Shown in pieces: positions 19,146 through 27,225 of a stretch of 64,000 bases of DNA; position 1 is the first letter of the stretch; every line of letters starts with the position of its first letter. This DNA comes from Nitzschia sp. pyKryTriq1 (lineage: Eukaryota > Bacillariophyta > Bacillariophyceae > Bacillariales > Bacillariaceae): contig OY101117.1 of assembly GCA_956465555.1 (NCBI GenBank), positions 1,240,001 to 1,304,000 of the forward strand. The letters are read 5' to 3'. A model generated the notes under the pieces. It saw only the letters and a list, made by a program, of their open reading frames with translations, did not search any database and was not told where the DNA came from. The position numbers and the translations under genes are program-made.

Positions 19146-21405
19146 ATGATCAGACGTCTTGGAAGATCACTTTCTGTTACGAGAAAAGCAGAAGAACCAA
19201 ACGGCGAAAAGGCTACCCCACCCGCCGCCATCATGACAACTGAAGATTTTGAGAAAGATTTGGATGCCATTGCCGATGCCTTCAAGCAAAATGTCCAGAT
19301 TCAGGATCGCAAGTATCATCTCAAAACCTACAAGGAATGCTTTGTCGGGAAGGAGGCTGTGGATTATCTGGTCCAATCGGGAGCCGCTCCCACCCGCCAA
19401 GATGCCGTGGAACTGGGCCGCGCCCTCCAGTCGACGTTTTTGTTCGAGCATGTGACCCGTGATCACCAGTTCGCCGACGAATTTTTATTTTTTCGATTCT
19501 TGAACGAAGGAGAGCGGGGAGAGTTTAAGATTGACGAAAACACGGGAGAGAAGGTGGACTGGACCAAGTTCTTGTCCCCACCTGTGTCTTCCACGTGCCA
19601 CGATCCCTGGCAACCCAAGTTTCGTTCGCCCGATTTTGAGAATCTGAATCCAAAAGATGTGCACGTCGCCAGCCATATGTGGCCTATGGATAAGTTTAAC
19701 ACTACACTCTTGAATCATGTGCATCCTCCTGAATGGCAGGATCCCAATGCAAGCAATGCAGATGGTAGTTCGACGTACGATCTTGTCGTAATCGGAGGAG
19801 GGACAGGAGGTTTGATATCCGCCTCAGGATCGGCAGGTGTCGGTGCCAAAGTTGCCATGATTGAAGAAAATATGCTCGGTGGTGACTGGTAAGCACAGTA
19901 TCTTTTGTTTTTCGTAGGCTCGAGAGTCGATAGTGTACTGATACGATGTTGACTCACTCACCTTTCTCACTCCTTTCCTTTCCTGCAACTCCTTTGCCTT
20001 TGACAGCCTGAATGTTGGATGCGTTCCATCCAAGGCAATCATTCACTCCGCCAATATGGCACACCAAGTCCGTGGTGATGCAGCTCGTCTGCTTGAAGCT
20101 GGAATTATTATAGATCCCAATTCGGTCAAGGTGGATTTTGATAAGGTTATGGAACGGGTCCGTAAGATCCGTTCGCAAATCAGTCACCACGATTCTGCAA
20201 CTCGATATTCCAAAGAATTGGGAGTGGAAGTGTATATTGGTAGAGGAAAATTCACTTCTGAACGAACTGTCATTGTCAATGGTCGTACGTTACATTTTAA
20301 GCGGGCTGTGATTGCGACCGGAGGATATCCTACCTTAATTCCCATGGCAGGATTGAATGAGCTTCATCATTTGGCAACTTCCATGGCGGAACCTGAAGAC
20401 AATCGACCGGCGGTCATGACGAATGAAACTTTTTTCAACCTGACCAAGCAACCAAATCACATGGTGGTTATTGGGGCCGGTGTCATTGGAATGGAACTGG
20501 CTCAAGCGATGCAGCGCTTGGGTACTCCAACGACCGTCCTTGGTCGTTCGGGGAGAGTGTTGCCGAAAGAAGATGAAGACATGGCGGACATCGTCAAGCA
20601 ACAATTGGTCAAGGATGGTGTAACATTTCGTCTCTCAGTAAAGTCCTATGAGAAAATTGAATTGACTGGAAACAAGTCAGAAAGTGGTCTTCCTGAAATG
20701 AAGATCACTCTGGTAGATCAAGAATCCTCTGAACCAACGTCGATCATTTGTGACGCAGTACTGGTCGCGGCAGGCCGTCGTCCTAATGTGACAGGCATGG
20801 ATCTGGAGCTCGCAAAGGTGGAATATGATACGAAACAAGGTTTACTGGTCAATGACAAACTCCAGACGACCAATTCACGGATATATGGAGTAGGAGATTG
20901 TGCGCAGCAATACAAATTTACTCATGCTGCCGACTTTACAGCAAGGGCCGTGATCCGTAATGCTTTCTTTTTCGGAAAGGAGAAATTGTCGGATTTACTC
21001 ATCCCCTACGCCACCTTTACGTCTCCTGAAATCGCAAGTGTAGGTCTCTACGGGGCCGACCTAGAGGAAAAGGGCATCGAGTACCGCATCATTGAAAAAC
21101 ATTTCAAGGACAATGATCGTGCCATCTGTGATGATACCCTCGAGGGTTTTGTGCGCTTCCGTGTCGATGCTAAAAAGGATACGATCCTGGGTGCCTCCAT
21201 TGTTGGGGAAGGTGCAGGCAACATGATCAGTGAAATTACCTTGGCCATGAAATCCGGAACCGGTCTGGGGGCTCTTGCCAATGTCATTCACCCATACCCT
21301 ACTACCGCCGAAGTCGTTCGGCAATCAGGTGATCTCTACAACAAATCGAAACTTACCACGACAGTGAAAACTCTTCTTCGCGGAATCGTCAAACTACAGA
21401 GCTAG
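19146..21405 (+). CDS. DEP-domain flavin-dependent disulfide oxidoreductase (MerA/Lpd type)
   Basis: Two exons, 19146-19888 and 20007-21405, with a 118-bp GT-AG intron; 713 residues. A DEP domain spans about 31-120 (GKEAVDYLVQSGA, LGRALQSTFLFEHVTRDHQF). After a linker the class I pyridine nucleotide-disulfide oxidoreductase starts: FAD site VVIGGGTGGL, redox pair C248/C253 in GGDCLNVGCVPSK, NAD(P) site VVIGAGVIGMELAQ, FAD site RIYGVGDCA, dimerisation domain, and the His-Glu pair in HPYPTTAE (H676, E683). HPYPT resembles mercuric-reductase-like enzymes more than the HxHPT of lipoamide dehydrogenase, yet the C-terminal Cys pair of true MerA is absent. The intron splits the first redox Cys codon. 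The substrate is unknown. Confidence 0.88.
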
Positions 21406-21635
21406 ATGGTGATTGGTGTAGAGTAGCACCGCAGACCCCCCCCCCCCTGTACCGTAGGGAGAAAAGTGAGAAGTTCTTGAGGTCGAACAATAAATAAAAG
21501 AGTGCCAACATGAAGCATAGTAGAGAAAGCTCACACCCTCATCGTCTATTGCGTAAACACTCTGTGCTATTTTCCCACCAGAGACACCTCTTGTAGCTTC
21601 TTGACTTAATCTAAAGTCACTGGTGCTATTCTTAC

Positions 21636-23549
21636 TCAGACTGGAACTAAATTTCCACTCATGAAGAGCTGGCATTTGATTGGCGCAGCGTTGTCGGGGG
21701 CGACAGGTGCGCTAGCACCGTAGATCGCTGTTCGAATAACGTTTGAATGGCAAACAACGGCAATCGTTTGTTCCCTGCGGTCCATGTATAGCCATTGAAA
21801 TGCCCTTTGGATTCTTCTGGTGGCTGGCTCATTCCCCGGCGGTTGAGGCCACTTCTTTGGTTGGAGTGATTTGTAGTCCACAAAGGCATCCTCTTTCCTG
21901 CCCTTGATGTCACTGTCAAGATCCACCAAGACATCGTCCATTGGTTTTGGTGAATTTTCGGGGCCTTCACGTCCAGCATCGGCGAGATCATAGTTTACAA
22001 TAATTTTGTGTTCTGGGAAACCCAAAAGTGCCGTATGCAGCGCCCGCTTGAGGGGCGATGTCACAACCAGTTGAATGTTTTCTAAATGCTCGCCTGCAAG
22101 TAACTTCAACAGATCCTTTGACTGCTGAATCCCATGTTCGGTCAATCCACAATCCTTTAATTCTGGGTTGGTGGATCTGTCCTTACCTTCGAAAACCTCA
22201 GCTTCCGATTGAGCATTGCGTATCAGGTAGATCATCTTGTACGGCGAAACAGGATCTGGTTGAGGAGGCCATGGTCGTCGACTTTGGACCTCCCAGAATT
22301 CTTTGCTCCCTGTGCGCCCCAAACCTGCGGTGGGATTGGGGACCCATCCATGTTTGATCATTTGTTGACAAATGGCGGCTAGGTTGCGGCAATCATCTAG
22401 CCCCGAATCGCTGCTGGAGTCTGGCGGCAGCCCCATTTCGTTGAGCATATCTGCAATTCCCCGAACCCCCTTTTTGTGGTGCATATTTTCAAATGGCCAC
22501 TTGACATTGATCCAGGATTGAAACGCAGCAGGCACCTCTTGCTTTTGATGTTCCAGTTGATTTGGCAGACAAACTTTCAAATCCCAATCCCCACATATTG
22601 TATAGAGAAATGTTTTCTTGGACTCATCCTTCTGATCCCCTTGTTTCAACGCTTCTGATAAACTAATCAAATTGTGGTCGTTTAGCCATTCCTTATGCAT
22701 CTCCAGGGCATCTACCAAACTCATTCCTCCATCGACCTGATCCTGAGTGATACCAGTGAGCTCAATACAGTAGTCTGATAATATTGGGTGAACATCTGGT
22801 CGGACATGGCAATGAAATTTTCCCTCGATTTCTCCAGTTTCTGCATTCACGAGCATTGCTGGAAATTCGATGATTTCTTGCGGTTTGGGTGGCGGTCCAT
22901 TGTTACACGTTGCCATGAAATCCAAAACGCAGAGATACTCCACCAGCCTCGTTGGCTCTTTCTTAATTAGTTTTCTACTGGAGCGTCTCTTCTTGAGCTT
23001 GCCATTCTTTGACGGGGATTTTGGCGTCCTTGGAGAAATGAGGGGCATGGACGGTAGGGATGCGCGAGTAGAGTTTGGTGTTCTGGGAGACGCTAGTGGC
23101 CGAGGAGATTTGGCACTAGCAGATGTGAGTCGTCGAGGAGATTTACCGGTTGGAGAAACTACCCTCCCGGGAGATTTAGGAGACTTGGGGGACGGAGGAG
23201 CTTCCGTAGCTGAATTCAAATTCGATTTAATAGCACTCCGCTTCTTCTGTCGCTTCGCCATGTCATCCTCCACTTGTTTCATGATGGCACGATAGGTGAT
23301 ACCAGATTCTGGAGGCAATGAATCTAGAAAAGCTCGAGCTTTCCGTTTAAATTCCTTTTGCACCTTGAGTTCTTCCTCGGTGGGGTCCCGCCCAATAACT
23401 GGAGCCGGAGCCTGGTCAATCAAATCATGGAGGTCGTCTTTTAAATGGGTGTCCAATCGATCGAGCACCATGTACAGTGCCTTTCGGACCTTTTGATCAG
23501 GGGTTTCCGGTTGTGCTAACGGCGCCTGAGGCACCTTTATAGGAGGCAT
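21636..23549 (-). CDS. ERI1-like DEDDh exonuclease domain fused to phosphoglycerate-mutase domain; both active sites substituted
   Basis: Start set at the first in-frame ATG (MPPIKVPQAP); 637 residues. Residues 110-200 are a basic Ser-Pro/Lys-rich linker with many SPK/SPR sites. An ERI1/3'hExo-like domain follows from about 205: LDFMATCN, where the family has DFEATC, so the metal-binding Glu is Met (M212); ICGDWDLKVCLP keeps its Asp; SSDSGLDDCRN, where the family has His before SG(I/L)DD, has Asp (D381). From about 436 comes a histidine-phosphatase domain: YLIRNAQSE in place of RHG(E)S, so the catalytic His is Asn (N445), while the second His in VCHSNVIR and the Arg in TSPLKRA remain. ERI1 proteins trim histone mRNA, 5.8S rRNA and small RNAs; here RNA binding without cleavage is the likelier inference. 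Confidence 0.8.
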   Translation of the reverse strand: MPPIKVPQAPLAQPETPDQKVRKALYMVLDRLDTHLKDDLHDLIDQAPAPVIGRDPTEEELKVQKEFKRKARAFLDSLPPESGITYRAIMKQVEDDMAKRQKKRSAIKSNLNSATEAPPSPKSPKSPGRVVSPTGKSPRRLTSASAKSPRPLASPRTPNSTRASLPSMPLISPRTPKSPSKNGKLKKRRSSRKLIKKEPTRLVEYLCVLDFMATCNNGPPPKPQEIIEFPAMLVNAETGEIEGKFHCHVRPDVHPILSDYCIELTGITQDQVDGGMSLVDALEMHKEWLNDHNLISLSEALKQGDQKDESKKTFLYTICGDWDLKVCLPNQLEHQKQEVPAAFQSWINVKWPFENMHHKKGVRGIADMLNEMGLPPDSSSDSGLDDCRNLAAICQQMIKHGWVPNPTAGLGRTGSKEFWEVQSRRPWPPQPDPVSPYKMIYLIRNAQSEAEVFEGKDRSTNPELKDCGLTEHGIQQSKDLLKLLAGEHLENIQLVVTSPLKRALHTALLGFPEHKIIVNYDLADAGREGPENSPKPMDDVLVDLDSDIKGRKEDAFVDYKSLQPKKWPQPPGNEPATRRIQRAFQWLYMDRREQTIAVVCHSNVIRTAIYGASAPVAPDNAAPIKCQLFMSGNLVPV

Positions 23550-24205
23550 CCTGCTGGAGAAAGGCCGAGTTATCGATGACTTCGATTGGATCAACAGTAG
23601 TAAAGTGAGCGGTGTGACTATTGCATTCCGATGATGATACAATGGTCTGATTTCCTGCGTCCTGGTGCCTCCAGTGATTTTCCTCCTCTCCACTTGTGCG
23701 AGTAGCGAGGACAAGAATGTCCTCTATCTTCATCGTTCATCGTTCTCATCGTCATCAACGCGGTGAACGCTGGGAGCGGTCGGCGGGGGGAGGGTGGAGC
23801 AGGGTGGAGGTCAGTAGTTGTTGGAAAATGAATGATGATGGGGGCGGCGGCGGCGCGCGCGGCGGCGAAAATTTTCAAATATGGCCCTGGGTCACAAGCC
23901 ATAGTTATGAAAAAAGACCTACGACGTAAATGACCCAATCAAAGTATCCCAAAGTTGTCAACAATACTTATCACAAAATGACTGGTGTGGAAGTCGAATG
24001 AGTCGTGGGTATGATGTATCATCATCGGTCTTCATTTTTTGCGCGGGAAACATCAAGATGCGTTGGGAATTTTGACTACTCCGCTGTGCCGAAAATCTTG
24101 CTGCCATCACGTCAAAGTGCGTATTTATAATATTTTTTTCTTTCTCATGCGAAAGAACAAAAATCTTGGAGACACCATCCACATTTTTCTTTTTAGAAAC
24201 ACAAG
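23550..24205. other. Divergent intergenic region
   Basis: Upstream of the ERI1-like gene and of the F-box-like gene. Frames at 23497-23733 and 23618-23938 (minus) overlap the ERI1 gene's 5' end in other phases; an upstream exon for that gene cannot be excluded. Confidence 0.45.
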
Positions 24206-24829
24206 ATGGATACCATGTCGAATTATCACAGCCCACTGATCTCTCTCTCCAGCGAGCTTCAGGCAGAAATCCTCTCCTTCCTTTCGTCGGCCGACGCCCT
24301 TCATCTGACAGAGACTTGTTCGACGCTCCACCAAGATTTGTCACTCTCTACTTTGAATCCGCCGTTTGCATTGACACCTATCCAAGAATGGTCGGGGGAT
24401 GAAGACAATCCAAGACGAGGGCCTCGGATACCAGTTCTCTACACCAAGCGAACACATTCCATTACATTGAAGGGCCGCCAGTGGTGTGGGGACGGCAACT
24501 GTCACATCTATGTGGTCGCATTCGATCGGAACAACCCCCCGATCGACTTTAATAATTTTTCAGACGGGACAGTTGTGGTGGATTCACTCATAATGTACGG
24601 AAAAGTCTCGAATTTCGCAATTTCCTTTCGACCAGACCCATCCATGATATATTTTATCTGGTACAAGGGTGAAGTCGTCCAGACCAATCGGATTATGGTC
24701 CATACGGTCGTCTGGGACAATCCTCAAAGGTCACTGGCTAAGCAATATCGTCTCTCATGTAATCCTGTCAGCCCATTGGGCTCGATGTTTGCTCATATCA
24801 TGTGGCAGGCACTCTCAGTACGAGGATGA
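24206..24829 (+). CDS. F-box-like protein
   Basis: Single exon, 207 residues. Residues 10-50 (PLISLSSELQAEILSFLSSADALHLTETCSTLHQDL) have the F-box pattern of Leu/Pro positions with helix-forming stretches and a conserved Cys before the last helix. The remaining 150 residues are strand-rich with many aromatic residues (GRQWCGDGNCHIYVVAFD, MIYFIWYKGEV) and may be a substrate-binding domain. F-box proteins recruit substrates to SCF ubiquitin ligases. The motif is weak, so the call is tentative. No leader or membrane segment. Confidence 0.55.
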   Translation: MDTMSNYHSPLISLSSELQAEILSFLSSADALHLTETCSTLHQDLSLSTLNPPFALTPIQEWSGDEDNPRRGPRIPVLYTKRTHSITLKGRQWCGDGNCHIYVVAFDRNNPPIDFNNFSDGTVVVDSLIMYGKVSNFAISFRPDPSMIYFIWYKGEVVQTNRIMVHTVVWDNPQRSLAKQYRLSCNPVSPLGSMFAHIMWQALSVRG

Positions 24830-25494
24830 GTGAGATTGGTGATGCAACAGCTTTTGTTGAAGAAGAATGTCTGGCGATGCTACGCTTGATTGTGGAATTT
24901 TTATGTGTGTATATTTTGTACTGTTGAACAAAACAGAAAACGCCTGTAAACTAGAAACTATCTTGAAAGAAATGAAGTCAAAACGGTTGCTACAATGCAT
25001 AGAGTTGACCAGGTGGTATCTTTGGACACCTTGCTTTGCACAGTTTCGTGATCATCTGAGACACTCCACCAGCTCGCTAGTTTTTCTTCGACCATCCAAT
25101 ACAAGCCTTGACGACTTCGATTTTTATTACTTGGACCATTTCTAAGGATTACTAGAGGGAACGAGATACTATATTGGATTTACCTGCAGAGAGAGGCGTT
25201 GAGGGGTGCGTATGTCTCTAGACGATTTCAATAAATTATACCGTACGTGGACGGAGTACCGCAGTACTTCTTATATATAATCCCAGTTGATTTAAATCAC
25301 GAGAAAACCAGTCGTGGTTGAAAGATAGGATAATCGGATCTTTCGTGCTTTTCGTCACAGATCCACGAGAAAAAAGGGACGGGAGACCATGATGACATGC
25401 AGATGAACAGCCCACAACCTTCCGGTCCTATCCGTACCGCCGCGGGCCTATAATACGGTAGAGTGAAGACATTATTGTGACGTAGAAAATCTGA
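24830..25494. other. Intergenic region
   Basis: Between two plus-strand genes. No supported gene; moderately AT-rich, with no TACCGGTA octamer seen. Confidence 0.5.
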
Positions 25495-26610
25495 ATGTCT
25501 GTAGAAGACGACACCTCCTCAACAATCGATGGTTGGCCAGTTACGGGACAGGTACTGAAATCAAGGCGTTCGAAATCATGCGAAATGTGTGGATTTGACA
25601 ACTGGGCTCCAGGCGACACCAAATATGTCGTAGAATATGATTATGCAAGGGAGCATCTATGTCCGACTTGTGCTGTTTCAAGGGGGCTTTCGGGTGCGAT
25701 GTTTTATCGTCAAAATCAAAATGCTCAACGGCGAGGAGCGATTGATAGTGCCAGCGGAACGCCGGCGAAGTGCAGTGCAGTAGGAGAGACAAATGAGAAA
25801 AGAGAGGCTCCTGCAATCAGCGATATGACAGCACATAAGAAATCAAAAGCTGTACACACCGAGGATCAAATTACAAGCGAGCTTGTAGCCGAGAAACTGT
25901 TCCAGGCCAAGTGGATAGGTTGTTCGCTGAGCCCGCACCGAGAATGTGCCTTGTTTGTGGCTTGGAATGGTGTTATCGTGCTCGTTTACGAGGGGTTTCC
26001 TTTGTCCCTGTTACATGTCAAGCAGAGCATTCAGGAAAGTTTTCCGGATTTAAAATCAGAAAATTTTGGGTCCAAATGGCCCAAGACCACCCTAGGTGCT
26101 CTCAAGGACAATGCCGAAGATTTCACACTTGAGGATCTGCAGACATTTCGGAATATTTGTGGCAAATTTTCGGTCGCTATTGCTTCCCTGAAGCTAGATA
26201 TCCCAGTGCGGTCCATATCGGTGGTAGAATATGAGTACCGGAGTTTGGAACGACTCCGTTCTCGAAAAGACGTTGCTCTGGAATCAGTGACTCTCAGCAA
26301 CCCTTCCCCTGTGAGTCTCGACGAGATGGCTAATGTTGACGAAGTCGTCGGGGAATGGCGCGATCCTTCTACATATCTATCCAAAGTGAATGCTCCGGGC
26401 TCTAGGGTTGGATCCTATCGCTCAGCATACGGGGGCGGTGCGACGTGTGTTGCATTTTTGGATCCATTACCTGGGGCTCTTCAACATCAGCTGAAGGAAT
26501 TCCGATCAGCAATCGAAATTAAGTTTCCGGGCCGATACGCGTGGATGGAAGAGAAGTCACTTCACTGCACTCTTCGGTCTCTGGATAGATCTCGCGCCGG
26601 AACAAAATAG
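25495..26610 (+). CDS. Protein with N-terminal four-Cys motif, unknown function
   Basis: Single exon, 371 residues. CEMC at about residue 30 and CPTC at about 58 could bind one zinc ion. A second domain begins near residue 138: KWIGCSLSPHRECALFVAWN, FGSKWPKTTLGALKDN, which I associate with uncharacterised diatom proteins. The C-terminus has FLDPLPGALQHQLKEF and ends in LHCTLRSLD; LHCTLR fits one H-x-T motif of 2H phosphoesterases (2'-5' RNA ligase fold), but no second H-x-T is visible, so that link is weak. Function unknown. Confidence 0.6.
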   Translation: MSVEDDTSSTIDGWPVTGQVLKSRRSKSCEMCGFDNWAPGDTKYVVEYDYAREHLCPTCAVSRGLSGAMFYRQNQNAQRRGAIDSASGTPAKCSAVGETNEKREAPAISDMTAHKKSKAVHTEDQITSELVAEKLFQAKWIGCSLSPHRECALFVAWNGVIVLVYEGFPLSLLHVKQSIQESFPDLKSENFGSKWPKTTLGALKDNAEDFTLEDLQTFRNICGKFSVAIASLKLDIPVRSISVVEYEYRSLERLRSRKDVALESVTLSNPSPVSLDEMANVDEVVGEWRDPSTYLSKVNAPGSRVGSYRSAYGGGATCVAFLDPLPGALQHQLKEFRSAIEIKFPGRYAWMEEKSLHCTLRSLDRSRAGTK

Positions 26611-27225
26611 AGAAGGAAACAGAGGTGCGACGTGTTTTGCTAGGAGTAGAGGCTTGATGATAGAAATTTCTTGTCCCCTTTAGTGTATTGCTGCCTCTAT
26701 CTGCTTTTGCTACTCTAGTAGTAGGTTACTGCTCTAGTCTAGAGAGACTACTTCTCTTTTTTAAGCTGGTCTTCGATAGGGAATAGGGACCCCAGAGAGC
26801 CACTAGGAGCGTACAAGGACTCGCATCTAATTGGAGGTTTTCACCGACCGAAGCTTTCGTTTGGATCGCAGATACCGGAAAGAAGAGTATCGCGTACTGT
26901 ACCAGTATCCTATTTTTAATCCCGCAGGGGCTCGGGCGGGAGTCAAAGTGGTCCAAGTTATCAAAAGCAATCGAACGTGTCGGAAGATTAATCTTGCGAC
27001 CCTTTCCGACTTCCGAACATCTTGGCGGAATCTTCCCCTATTGTTGTCTCGGAGTGACGCCTCAATATACCGGTATTAGTGAAGCAGCAAGTGAATGTTG
27101 ATGTTCCTTGTTGATCTTCATTGTACCAGTATCCCTCAAGCTTCCAGCACTTGCCTACTCTGAAGCGAGAAGAGAGGCCAACGTCCAATTTCTCGAGACG
27201 CACAACAAATGGATCATCGATTACC
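26611..27225. other. Intergenic region upstream of the MoCo sulfurase gene
   Basis: No gene supported. TACCGGTA at 27068-27075. The sulfurase frame is open upstream of its first ATG only through a non-ATG codon at 27121. Confidence 0.5.

Noticed and set aside
23550-23714. Upstream extension of the ERI1-like gene (LLLLIQSKSSITRPF)
   Set aside because: The extended frame has no ATG; it opens at a TTG codon.
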